A stretch of DNA of 64,000 bases. It comes from Streptomyces cinnamoneus (GTDB lineage: Bacteria > Actinomycetota > Actinomycetes > Streptomycetales > Streptomycetaceae). Under the pieces are notes generated by a model that saw only the letters and a list, made by a program, of their open reading frames with translations, was not told the origin of the DNA and ran no database searches. This document shows positions 8,043 to 18,159 of the stretch, piece by piece; the stretch's first letter is position 1, and every line of letters begins with the position of its first letter. The stretch lies in contig NZ_PKFQ01000001.1 of NCBI RefSeq assembly GCF_002939475.1, positions 3,965,001 to 4,029,000 on the forward strand. The letters run 5' to 3'. Made by a program: the position numbers and the translations under genes.

Positions 8043-9281
8043 TCAGCCGGAGCGGTGGTGGAAGGCCGGCGCCTGCGGCGCCGTCTCCGCGTGCTCGAAG
8101 CGACGCGGCTCCTGGACCGGCGGCAGGGTGGCCTCCAGCGGGCCGCCCGGCTTGCCGGCCGCCGCCTCGGGCGCCGGCGAGGAGTTGCGCCGCATGTCCT
8201 CGATGCCCTTCTGCAGGGCGTTGCGCATCTTCGTGCCGAACGGGCGCTCCACGAAGCGGTGCATCAGCCAGGCCGCGCCCAGCATCACGGCCGTCAGGGC
8301 CAGCACGAGCACGCCCGGCTGCACCTTGTGCTGGAGCCAGTGGATCATCGTCAAGCCGATGTACTGGTGCAGCAGGTAGAGCGGGTACGTCAGCGCGCCC
8401 GCCGTCGTCAGCCAGCGCCACTGGATGCGGTTGAGCTTGCCGTACGCGATCAGCGCCATCATCACGAACGCGGCGAGGATGATCAGCTTGGCGGGCCAGT
8501 GCGGGATGACGTGGTCCTGGTTGTCCGCGACCCGCTTTGGCACGCCGTGCAGGGCCAGCAGGAAGGACACGCCGACGATGCCCCACAGCAGCGCGGTGGG
8601 CTTGAACCGGTACATGAGGTAGAAGGCGATACCGGCGACGAAGTAGGGCGAGGCCAGCGGCATCGCCCACATGTCCAGCAGCTTGCTGTCCACCGACGGA
8701 GCCGTGATGGCCGCCACCGTCCACAGGGCGCAGAAGAGAACGCACTTGCGGTACGTGACGCCGGTCGCCACGACGATCGCGAAGAGGATGTAGAACTTCA
8801 GCTCGATGAACAGCGTCCAGTAGACGCCGTCGACGTCCCACACGCCCATGCCCTGCTGGAGCATCGTCAGGTTCGTGGCGACGACGTCCCAGCCCTTCAC
8901 GCTGCGGACCTGCGGCCACAGCGTGATGACCGTCGCGGTCAGGAAGACCGCGACCCAGTAGGCCGGGTAGATCCGGCAGGCCCGGGAGACCACGAAGTCG
9001 CCCAGCCGTCGTCCCCACGTGCTCATGCAGATGACGAATCCGCTGATGAGGAAGAAGACCTCCACGCCCAGCCAGCCGTACTGGGCGAATGGCTTCAGCT
9101 GCGGGAAGATCTCGGCGGTGTTGCGGTCCCAGCCGCCCCGAAGGGCGATGTAGTGGAAGGCCACGACCATGAGGGCCGCCACCAAGCGGAAGCCGTCCAG
9201 GACGTACAGTCTCGGCTTCGCTGTGGACCGCTGGACCGCTGTCCGGCCGCCATCGAGGTCACCTCGTCTGGCGAAACTCAT
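8043..9281 (-). CDS. Acyltransferase 3 family membrane protein (second of a tandem pair)
   Basis: An integral membrane O-acyltransferase of about 412 residues with roughly ten hydrophobic segments. The N-terminal motif LDGFRLVAALMVVAFHY contains the conserved His and Arg-type positions of acyltransferase-3 proteins, which acylate surface glycans or small molecules. The ATG has an AGGAGAGG site. The start overlaps the stop of the upstream acyltransferase as ATGA, so translation is probably coupled. The C-terminal tail (last 50 residues) is Pro/Ala-rich. Acceptor and acyl group are unknown. Confidence 0.9.
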   Translation of the reverse strand: MSFARRGDLDGGRTAVQRSTAKPRLYVLDGFRLVAALMVVAFHYIALRGGWDRNTAEIFPQLKPFAQYGWLGVEVFFLISGFVICMSTWGRRLGDFVVSRACRIYPAYWVAVFLTATVITLWPQVRSVKGWDVVATNLTMLQQGMGVWDVDGVYWTLFIELKFYILFAIVVATGVTYRKCVLFCALWTVAAITAPSVDSKLLDMWAMPLASPYFVAGIAFYLMYRFKPTALLWGIVGVSFLLALHGVPKRVADNQDHVIPHWPAKLIILAAFVMMALIAYGKLNRIQWRWLTTAGALTYPLYLLHQYIGLTMIHWLQHKVQPGVLVLALTAVMLGAAWLMHRFVERPFGTKMRNALQKGIEDMRRNSSPAPEAAAGKPGGPLEATLPPVQEPRRFEHAETAPQAPAFHHRSG

Positions 9282-10579
9282 GTCGTCCTCTCCTGTGACT
9301 GAGTCGGCTCCCGCTGACTTAGTCGGCTCATCGTATGTAGGCCCCCGCATGCTGACACACCACGGGCCGCCGGTGCCGTGACTGGTGTCTCGCACGCCCG
9401 GCTTTCCTTCGTTTGGCAGGGACGGATCTCCGTCTGCCCCGCAGAGACGCGGGCCTGCCCGGACGAGACGGATCTCATGTCCGCGACCGCCCGCCGCAGC
9501 GCGTGCCCCAGCCTCCGGGCCAGGGGGCGCTCGACGCAACAATGCACTACCCATGCCGCGAGCACCATGCCCGTCACCAGACCGGACAGCAGCAGCCAGC
9601 GCGGCAGCCGGCCCCCCAGGTGCCCGATGACCAGCCAGCCCAGGCGCTCGTGCAGCAGGTAGAGGGGATAGGTCAGCGCTCCGGCCGCCGTCAGCCACCG
9701 CCCCCGCACGCGCCGCGTCCAGCCCAGGGCGATGGCCGCGACCGCCAGGAAGAAGAGGGTCACCAGGGCGCACGCGGGCCAGTGCGGCACCGCGTACCCC
9801 ATGTACGTCTGGGCCCGGGCCCGCGACCGGAGCAGGTCGTGCTGGGCGATCAGCAGACATCCGCCCACGATCAGCCAGAGCGCCGGAGCCGGCCGGAAGC
9901 GGTACATCAAATAGAAGGCGACGCCCGCGATGAAGTACCAGCAGTCCCTCGGCATCAGCAACTGCGCCAGCAGGTCGTCGTGGCAGGCCCGCGTGGTGAC
10001 GGCGGCGCAGCCCCACAGCAGGCAGAAGGCCACGGCCCGCCGGTAGCTGAGCCCCTTCCACACGACGAGCGCGAAGAGCAGGTAGAAGCGCGCCTCGGCC
10101 CAGAGCGTCCAGTAGACGCCGTCGACGGGGTCCACGCCCAGGGGATGCTCAAGCATGGTCAGGTTGAGGGCGACGTCCGTGAGGCCCGGCGCGTCCCCGC
10201 CCACCGGGTCCAGGCGGATCACGAGCGCGACGGTCAGCACCGCGAACCAGTACGCCGGGTAGAGGCGCGTGGCGCGGGCCACCGCGAAGTCGCCCAGGCT
10301 CCTGCCCCAGCCGCTCATGCAGATCACGAAGCCGCTGATCAGGAAGAACAGCTGCACCCCGAGCCAGCCGTAGGAGGCCGGCAGGTGGGCCACCGGGAAC
10401 AGCTCCGGGGCGGGCCGCCCCCAGGCGCCGCTGCCGAAGGCGACGTAGTGGTAGGCCACCACCATCAGGGCGGCGCCCAGCCGCAGTCCGTCCAGCGCCG
10501 CCAGCCGGCCCGTCCGCGCCGCGCGGGGCGCCGCCCGCGGGTGGTCCGCGCTCTGGTCTGGCGGCAGTGTGGGGTGCAA
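9278..10579 (-). CDS. Acyltransferase 3 family membrane protein (first of a tandem pair)
   Basis: This 433-residue protein is a paralogue of the following gene. It shares ALDGLRLGAALMVVAYHY, the motif VQLFFLISGFVICMSGWGR, the YPAYW segment and the central YWTLWAEARFYLLF. The annotated start is a TTG with a purine-rich site very close upstream, so the exact N-terminus is uncertain. The C-terminal cytoplasmic tail of about 80 residues differs from the paralogue and is rich in Gln, Arg and Thr. The pair looks like a local duplication that has since diverged. Confidence 0.88.
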   Translation of the reverse strand: MHPTLPPDQSADHPRAAPRAARTGRLAALDGLRLGAALMVVAYHYVAFGSGAWGRPAPELFPVAHLPASYGWLGVQLFFLISGFVICMSGWGRSLGDFAVARATRLYPAYWFAVLTVALVIRLDPVGGDAPGLTDVALNLTMLEHPLGVDPVDGVYWTLWAEARFYLLFALVVWKGLSYRRAVAFCLLWGCAAVTTRACHDDLLAQLLMPRDCWYFIAGVAFYLMYRFRPAPALWLIVGGCLLIAQHDLLRSRARAQTYMGYAVPHWPACALVTLFFLAVAAIALGWTRRVRGRWLTAAGALTYPLYLLHERLGWLVIGHLGGRLPRWLLLSGLVTGMVLAAWVVHCCVERPLARRLGHALRRAVADMRSVSSGQARVSAGQTEIRPCQTKESRACETPVTAPAARGVSACGGLHTMSRLSQREPTQSQERTT

Positions 10580-10724
10580 CGCCCCTCCCGGGGATTCCGC
10601 GGCGGCTGCGTGCCGGGGAAACTACCAGAGGAAAGTCCCTTAATGCGGCAAAAGGAAAATACCGGGCTAAACGTGCCGCGAGGGGGTGTCCGGACGAGCA
10701 GGCGCGAACGCCGGACGACCGCGG

Positions 10725-10772
10725 GCGGAACCGCAACCGGAACCACAAGCGGAACCGCGGCAGGAACCCGCC
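10725..10772. repeat. Two degenerate 24-base direct repeats upstream of cysS
   Basis: GCGGAACCGC recurs at 10725 and 10749, with further GGAACC cores about 12 bases after each. The repeat lies in the divergent acyltransferase/cysS spacer. It may be simple sequence drift or a factor-binding array. Confidence 0.45.
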
Positions 10773-10843
10773 CCCGGCTCCCGTGCCCCGTCGGGCCCGG
10801 ACGAGTTTCCCTGGCACTGCCCGAAGCCCACTACTCTGGTGCC

Positions 10844-12235
<1,392 letters not shown>

Positions 12236-12310
12236 GGGACACTTTTCGTACGTACGTAACGAGAGCCGCCGTCCCAGCGGCTCTGAGCAGTAAAGAAACA
12301 GGGTGACCCC

Positions 12311-13261
12311 ATGGCCGGCAACAGCCAGCGCAGGAACCGTCGCACGTCCAACAAGAAGGGCGCCACGGTCGGCAGCGGCGGCCAGCGGCGCCGGGGCCTG
12401 GAGGGCAAGGGCCCGACCCCGCCCGCGAGCATGCGCAAGGGGCACAAGAAGAACCGTGTCGCCAACGCCCAGGCCAAGCACGCCGCCCGCCGTCCGGCCC
12501 CGCGCCGCGGCGGCCCGAAGGGCACCAACGAGCTCGTCGTCGGCCGCAACTCGGTCGTCGAGGCGCTGCGCGAGGGCGTGCCCGCCAACACGCTCTACGT
12601 CCAGCAGTTCGTCGACAGCGACGAGCGCGTGCGCGAGGCCATCCAGCTCGCCACGGAGAAGGGCCTCAACCTCATGGAGGCCCCCCGCCCCGAGCTCGAC
12701 CGCATGACCAACGGCCTCAACCACCAGGGCCTGGTCCTCTCCGTGCCGCCGTACGACTACGCGCACCCCGAGGACCTGACCGCGGCCGCCGCCGACAACG
12801 GCGAGGACCCGCTGATCGTCGCCCTCGACGGCATCACCGACCCGCGCAACCTCGGCGCCGTCGTCCGCTCCGTCTCCGCCTTCGGCGGCCACGGCGTGGT
12901 CGTCCCCGAGCGCCGCGCGGCCGGCATGACCGCCAGCGCCTGGAAGACCTCGGCCGGCACCGCCGCCCGGACGCCCGTGGCCCGCGCCACCAACATGACG
13001 CGGATGCTGGAGGCGTACCAGAAGGAGGGCCTGCTGGTCGTCGGCCTCGCCGCCGACGGCGACGTCGAGCTGCACGAGCTCGACGCCCTGGAGGGCCCCG
13101 TGGTCATCGTGGTCGGCAGCGAGGGCAAGGGCCTGTCCCGCCTCGTCGGCGAGACCTGCGACTACCGGGTGCGCATCCCCATGCCCGGCGGCGCCGAGTC
13201 GCTGAACGCCGGCGTCGCGGCCGGCGTGGTCCTCTACGAGGCGGCGCGCCGACGCGCGTAA
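12311..13261 (+). CDS. rlmB: 23S rRNA (guanosine-2'-O-)-methyltransferase, TrmH/SpoU family
   Basis: RlmB methylates a guanosine of the 23S rRNA peptidyl-transferase region. The first 70 residues are a very basic, Arg/Lys/Asn-rich extension. They are followed by the substrate-binding domain starting VVGRNSVVEALREG and the SPOUT domain with the motifs DPRNLGAVVRS, VVGSEGKGLSRL and IPMPGGAESLNAGVAAGVV, which form the knot and cofactor pocket. It is 316 residues and is downstream of cysS. A strong terminator follows. Confidence 0.95.
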   Translation: MAGNSQRRNRRTSNKKGATVGSGGQRRRGLEGKGPTPPASMRKGHKKNRVANAQAKHAARRPAPRRGGPKGTNELVVGRNSVVEALREGVPANTLYVQQFVDSDERVREAIQLATEKGLNLMEAPRPELDRMTNGLNHQGLVLSVPPYDYAHPEDLTAAAADNGEDPLIVALDGITDPRNLGAVVRSVSAFGGHGVVVPERRAAGMTASAWKTSAGTAARTPVARATNMTRMLEAYQKEGLLVVGLAADGDVELHELDALEGPVVIVVGSEGKGLSRLVGETCDYRVRIPMPGGAESLNAGVAAGVVLYEAARRRA

Positions 13262-13279
13262 CCGGTTCGCCGGAATTGT

Positions 13280-13315
13280 GGCGGTGGCCGGGGGTGACGT
13301 CCCCCGGCCACCGCC
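13280..13315 (+). terminator. Hairpin terminator after rlmB
   Basis: The 15-bp arms GGCGGTGGCCGGGGG and CCCCCGGCCACCGCC surround the loop TGACGT, just after the rlmB stop. Confidence 0.88.
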
Positions 13316-13395
13316 TCTCCGTTTGATGATCTTGACGGGTCTCGGACACTTCGGGGCGGTCAAGGCAGTGTCCTAACCTCCGGTCACTCGGTTAG

Positions 13396-15024
13396 ATGAG
13401 TGTGGACACCAGAACACCCCGCACACCTACGGGGGGAAGCTCGTCGGGGTACGACGACCAGCCCGCGCTGAGTACGGTGAAGGTCCCGTCCGACCCCGCG
13501 CAGGTCATCGTCAACCACCTGAGCTTCCGGGTGCAGCTCGCCCGGCCCCCACGCGCCGCCCGGCACCTCGCCGGAGCGGACACGGCGCAGCTGCCCACCG
13601 CGAAAGGCACGGCCAGGCGCCGCGCCCCGGTGGTGTGGAGCGGCCGGACCGGCCCGGGCGACGAAGCCTCCACCCAACTGCTGCAGGCCGTCCGCGAATC
13701 CGGCGCCGCCGGACCCGTGCGCACGGCCGGCGGCGGGGACGCCGGCGCCACCCAGGTGCTGCCGAGGATCAGCGTCGACGACGCGCCCACCACCGTCATC
13801 GGGCCCCGCGAGCCGGCCGACCCCACCGGGCGCCGGACCACCGGCACCCCGCTGCTCCAGGGCGTGCGGCCCACCCACGGCGCGTACGACGACGAGCACG
13901 GCGACTACGGGGACTACGCCGGCTACGACGAGTTCGACGAACAGGGCCTCGACGAGGACGACGGGCCGCGGCGCGACCGCGACTCCGTCCGGCACGCTTA
14001 CTACCCGGGCCGCCGGATGAACCTCGGCGTCGTCCTGCTGCCCCTGCGCGTCTTCCTCGGCCTCATCTCCATCTACGCCGGCATGGGCAAGCTCTGCGAC
14101 CCCGTCTACTTCGACGGCGGCAAGCGCGGCTCCATGGTCCACTGGCTCACCGGGCTCCACCCCTGGGGCGTCGCCTCGCCCCTGCGCGACTTCGCCCTGA
14201 GCCACCCCGTCGGCGCCGGACTGACCGTCGCCTTCCTCCAGGTCGTCGCCGGCATCCTGACCATCTTCGGACTCTGGCAGCGCCTCGCCGCCGCCATCGG
14301 CGTCCTGCTCTCCACCATCCTGATCGTCACCGTCAGCTGGCGCAGCACCCCGGTCTACGACTCCGCCGACATCATCTACCTCGCCGCCTGGAGCCCCCTC
14401 GTCATCGCCGGGGCCCCCTTCTACTCCATCGACGGGCGGCTCGCGAGCGAGGCATGGCGCCGGCTCGGCCCCCGCGCCGAGGTCAGGCAGCTGCGCCGGC
14501 GCGTGCTGCGCCGCGGCACGGTCATGGCGACCGTCCTCATCGGGATCTCCCTGCTGACCGGCTCCATGCTCGGCGGAGCCGTCCGCTCCTCGCGGGTCGC
14601 CGAGGCCCCCGGCACCCCCGCCCCGCCCGCCAACAGCCTGCCGGGCTCGCCGCTCCCGCAGCGGCCCTCCTCCTCGGCCCCGCGCGGCTCCCACGGCCCC
14701 GCGACCGCGGGCACCCCGAAGCCCAGCGCCACCACGCACCGGGCCCCCACCCCCGGCGCCACCCCCTCCGCGCCCGGAACCCCCCACACCCCCGCCGGCA
14801 CCGCGGGCAGCGCCGGACAGCCCGCCACGGGCCCCGGCAGCGTCCGTCCCGCCCCGCAGACCCCGCACCAGGCGCCGGCCCCCGCGGCCCCGCCGCGCAG
14901 CTCCTCCGGCTCCTCCACGGGCGGCTCCACCGGGGGCGGCGCGGGCGGCGGCTCGGGCGGCTCGTCCGGCGGCGGCTCGGGCGGCTCCCGCGGCGGAGGC
15001 GCCCTCGGAGGGCTCCTCGGCTGA
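13396..15024 (+). CDS. DoxX-family membrane protein with long low-complexity flanks
   Basis: The 542-residue protein has a hydrophilic N-terminal half (to about residue 205). A DoxX-type membrane module follows, with about four hydrophobic segments (residues 210-340; for example LLPLRVFLGLISIYAGMGKL and VAFLQVVAGILTIFGLW). One further segment near residue 380 is followed by a Pro/Ala/Thr- then Gly/Ser-rich tail with GGS repeats. DoxX proteins are linked to thiol and quinone redox at the membrane, but the role here is unknown. A 55-base bidirectional terminator separates it from the convergent nucleotidyltransferase. Confidence 0.85.
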   Translation: MSVDTRTPRTPTGGSSSGYDDQPALSTVKVPSDPAQVIVNHLSFRVQLARPPRAARHLAGADTAQLPTAKGTARRRAPVVWSGRTGPGDEASTQLLQAVRESGAAGPVRTAGGGDAGATQVLPRISVDDAPTTVIGPREPADPTGRRTTGTPLLQGVRPTHGAYDDEHGDYGDYAGYDEFDEQGLDEDDGPRRDRDSVRHAYYPGRRMNLGVVLLPLRVFLGLISIYAGMGKLCDPVYFDGGKRGSMVHWLTGLHPWGVASPLRDFALSHPVGAGLTVAFLQVVAGILTIFGLWQRLAAAIGVLLSTILIVTVSWRSTPVYDSADIIYLAAWSPLVIAGAPFYSIDGRLASEAWRRLGPRAEVRQLRRRVLRRGTVMATVLIGISLLTGSMLGGAVRSSRVAEAPGTPAPPANSLPGSPLPQRPSSSAPRGSHGPATAGTPKPSATTHRAPTPGATPSAPGTPHTPAGTAGSAGQPATGPGSVRPAPQTPHQAPAPAAPPRSSSGSSTGGSTGGGAGGGSGGSSGGGSGGSRGGGALGGLLG

Positions 15025-15038
15025 CGCCGGGCACGCGG

Positions 15039-15093
15039 CACGTGAAGCGGCCCCGCCCCCTTCGTCACGAAGGGGGCGGGGCCGCTTCACGTG
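15039..15093. terminator. Long perfect hairpin terminator
   Basis: CACGTGAAGCGGCCCCGCCC and the inverted copy at 15074-15093 form a stem of more than 24 bp between convergent genes. It is one of the strongest stems in the window. Confidence 0.9.
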
Positions 15094-15121
15094 TGGGGCC
15101 GGATTCGCCGTGGGCCGGGTT

Positions 15122-15844
15122 CTAGCGGGCCAGTTCCTTCGCGGCCTCGGTCAGGTCCTTGGCGGTGTCGATCGCCCGCCAGTACGCGCCCTGCGGCAGC
15201 GGGAAGCCCGCCAGCCGCCGTTCGCGCGCCAGCCGGGGGAACGTCGTGCGCTCGTGGTCGCCGCGCTCGGGCAGCAGCTCCAGGAAACCGGGGGAGAAGA
15301 CGTACACACCGGCGTTGATCAGGTAGGGCGACGGCGGCGACTCGATGAAGTCCAGGACCTTACCGAACTCGTCCGTCTCCACTGCTCCCCACGGGATCCG
15401 CGGCCGGGCCAGCGCCAGCGTGGCCGTGGCGTCGCGCTCGGCGTGGAAGGCCGCCATCTCGCGCAGCGAGAAACGGGTCCAGATGTCGCCGTTCGTGGCG
15501 TACCAGGGCTCATCGGGGCGCGGCAGCGACGAGGCCGCGAACTTCAGACCGCCGCCCCGGCCGAGCGGCTCCTTCTCCACCACGGTGGTGACCCGCAGCG
15601 GCAGATCCGCCGACACGAGCCACTCCTGGAGCACTTCGGCCAGATGGCCGCACGAGACCACCGCGTCCGTCACGCCCTCGGAGGCCAGCCAGGCGAGCTG
15701 ATGGCCGATGATCGGGACCCCCGTGCCAGGGATCTCGACCATCGGCTTGGGACGGTCGTCGGTATACGGGCGCAGCCGTGACCCTTGGCCTCCGGCCAGG
15801 ATCACGGCTTGCGCGGGATACGGGTGGGACTGGGTGCCGGTCAT
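15122..15844 (-). CDS. NDP-sugar nucleotidyltransferase
   Basis: A 240-residue GT-A type nucleotidyltransferase that would activate a sugar 1-phosphate with an NTP. The signature AVILAGGQGSRLRPYTDDRPKPMVEI is split by the usual spacing. A later ATNGDIW segment provides the metal-binding Asp, and EKEPLGRGGGLKFA matches the glucose-1-phosphate thymidylyl/mannose-1-phosphate guanylyl group. The exact nucleotide and sugar cannot be assigned. The ATG start gives the standard length with no C-terminal extension. Confidence 0.9.
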   Translation of the reverse strand: MTGTQSHPYPAQAVILAGGQGSRLRPYTDDRPKPMVEIPGTGVPIIGHQLAWLASEGVTDAVVSCGHLAEVLQEWLVSADLPLRVTTVVEKEPLGRGGGLKFAASSLPRPDEPWYATNGDIWTRFSLREMAAFHAERDATATLALARPRIPWGAVETDEFGKVLDFIESPPSPYLINAGVYVFSPGFLELLPERGDHERTTFPRLARERRLAGFPLPQGAYWRAIDTAKDLTEAAKELAR

Positions 15845-15926
15845 GCTCCGCACGATATGCCGTGCCGCGAGCGGCGCTGCGGCCGGTGGCCCACCCCCCG
15901 GCCCCGGGCGGCCGTCCGGCCACTCC

Positions 15927-16092
15927 CTAGGGGGTGTCCGATGGGTCGGTGCGGGTCCTGCGGTGTCCGGTGCGGTAGATCGCAAGGCGGAGCATTTGCC
16001 TCGGACCGGGCGTCCTCGGCTGATGTGACAACGCAGCGAGGTGCCGTGCCGGGCGCCGCAGGGCCTGTGCTGACCCCTCGGCCACCCCCTAG
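15927..16092. mobile_element. MITE-like element with long terminal inverted repeats
   Basis: A 166-base non-coding segment begins CTAGGGGGTGTCCGATGGGT and ends with a near-complementary sequence. The ends match as imperfect inverted repeats over roughly 30 bases (CTAGGGGGTG at both outer ends), with CTAG at each boundary as possible target duplication. There is no transposase. The right end supplies the TAG stop codon of the neighbouring secreted-protein gene. The inner sequence looks like intergenic repeats I associate with Streptomyces, but I could not search for copies. Confidence 0.55.
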
Positions 16093-16505
16093 TGGCCCTG
16101 CGCCACCCCCGTGGCGAAGGCCGTGTCGCAGACCGGCCGGGAGTACGCCTGGGCGCGCGTGACCGAGTGGTACTTGGCGACCGCCGCGCGCCCCAGCGCA
16201 CGCGCGATGTCCGCGCAGTGCTGGGCCAGCGACGGGCGGCCGTTGGTCGCCTCCTGGAGGTGCGTGAGGGCGACGCCGGGGTTCTTCTCCTGCAGTTCGC
16301 TCAGCAGTCGGTCTCGCAGCACCTCGTGCGGCGCGCGCGCCGTGGCGACCGTTGAGGCGTTGTCGGAGGAGGCGGTGAGCACCTGCGACTCGGCGTTCGG
16401 CGCCGCCCAGGGGACGCGGGTGACCGCGAGAGTCCCCGAGAGGACGAGAACGACCGGAAGGACGAGAGCGAGAGTTCTGCCGATGCGGCGGGCGGCCTGG
16501 TTCAT
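16089..16505 (-). CDS. Small secreted protein of unknown function
   Basis: A 138-residue protein with a clear signal peptide (basic MNQAARRIGR followed by about 17 hydrophobic residues), then a helical domain with two cysteines (in LAQHCADIA and SRPVCDTA) that could form a disulfide. No enzyme motif is visible. Its stop codon lies within the terminal repeat of the MITE-like element, so the original C-terminus may have been longer or different. It has its own spacing from msiK and is probably monocistronic. Confidence 0.75.
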   Translation of the reverse strand: MNQAARRIGRTLALVLPVVLVLSGTLAVTRVPWAAPNAESQVLTASSDNASTVATARAPHEVLRDRLLSELQEKNPGVALTHLQEATNGRPSLAQHCADIARALGRAAVAKYHSVTRAQAYSRPVCDTAFATGVAQGH

Positions 16506-16647
16506 GCCGGAGATGGTAGCGAGGGGTAACGGCGAGGCGACATTTAGTCACCCAGTCGAGTGATGCGGGCGCGTATCGGTGAGGCGCTCGCGTTGACGCA
16601 CGTGGATCGAAATGAGGGGAGTGTCGGGGAATAACCCGGACAAGCGG

Positions 16648-16700
16648 ACGCCCCGCGTCTCTCGCGTGCCGAAACGTACGCGGACGAGAACGCGGGGCGT
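16648..16700 (-). terminator. Terminator downstream of msiK
   Basis: The arms ACGCCCCGCGT and ACGCGGGGCGT enclose a loop containing a second inner stem, located 24 bases beyond the msiK stop. Confidence 0.7.
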
Positions 16701-16723
16701 TGTTTCGCGGGGCGCGAAGGGGG

Positions 16724-17836
<1,113 letters not shown>

Positions 17837-17890
17837 GGTGATGAGTCCCTTCACCGGCAGGAACGTGCCGGACGATCCGAGTAGAGGGAA

Positions 17891-17906
17891 TGTGGTCCAG
17901 TCCAAT
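17891..17906 (-). promoter_or_regulatory. dre-like DasR operator upstream of msiK
   Basis: TGTGGTCCAGTCCAAT matches the published-type DasR element ACTGGTCTAGACCACT at 11 of 16 positions, including TGGTC and CCA. It lies about 55 bases before the msiK start. DasR would connect msiK to N-acetylglucosamine supply; this is inference. Confidence 0.4.
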
Positions 17907-18000
17907 CGGACCGGAGGTGCTGGTGACGGTACCCGGGCCCGGGGCCGTTGTCAGCAGGTGGCGGGTCACGAAGTGGGTGTGGGTAGACTGCGTCTGGCAT

Positions 18001-18073
18001 GCCGCCTTAGCTCAGTTGGTAGAGCACCGCTCTTGTAAAGCGAAGGTCGTCGGTTCGAGTCCGACAGGCGGCT
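18001..18073 (+). tRNA. tRNA-Thr (anticodon UGU)
   Basis: The 73-base sequence folds as a cloverleaf. It has a 7-bp acceptor stem (GCCGCCT/AGGCGGC), a D arm with GCTC..GAGC, an anticodon loop CTTGTAA giving UGU, and a T arm with GGTTCGAGTCC. No 3' CCA is encoded. A TAGACT -10-like hexamer lies at 17984-17989. It decodes ACA, a rare threonine codon in this genome. Confidence 0.97.
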
Positions 18074-18082
18074 TTTGCTAAT

Positions 18083-18122
18083 GAAACGAACCGCAGACCC
18101 TCCGGGGCCTGCGGTTCGTTTC
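18083..18122. terminator. Terminator after tRNA-Thr
   Basis: The arms GAAACGAACCGCAG and CTGCGGTTCGTTTC form a 14-bp stem ten bases after the tRNA, before the convergent MMPL gene. Confidence 0.88.
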
Positions 18123-18159
18123 GTATGGCGGGTCCCCTGCCGGGGGACCCGCCGGTGGG

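Noticed and set aside
10725..10772. GGAACC repeat array upstream of cysS as a riboswitch or T-box
   Set aside because: No T-box core, specifier loop or antiterminator was found; it is reported only as a simple repeat.
17948..17989. Full sigma-70-type promoter for tRNA-Thr
   Set aside because: TAGACT is a good -10, but the only TTGTCA is 30 bases upstream, too far to be its -35.
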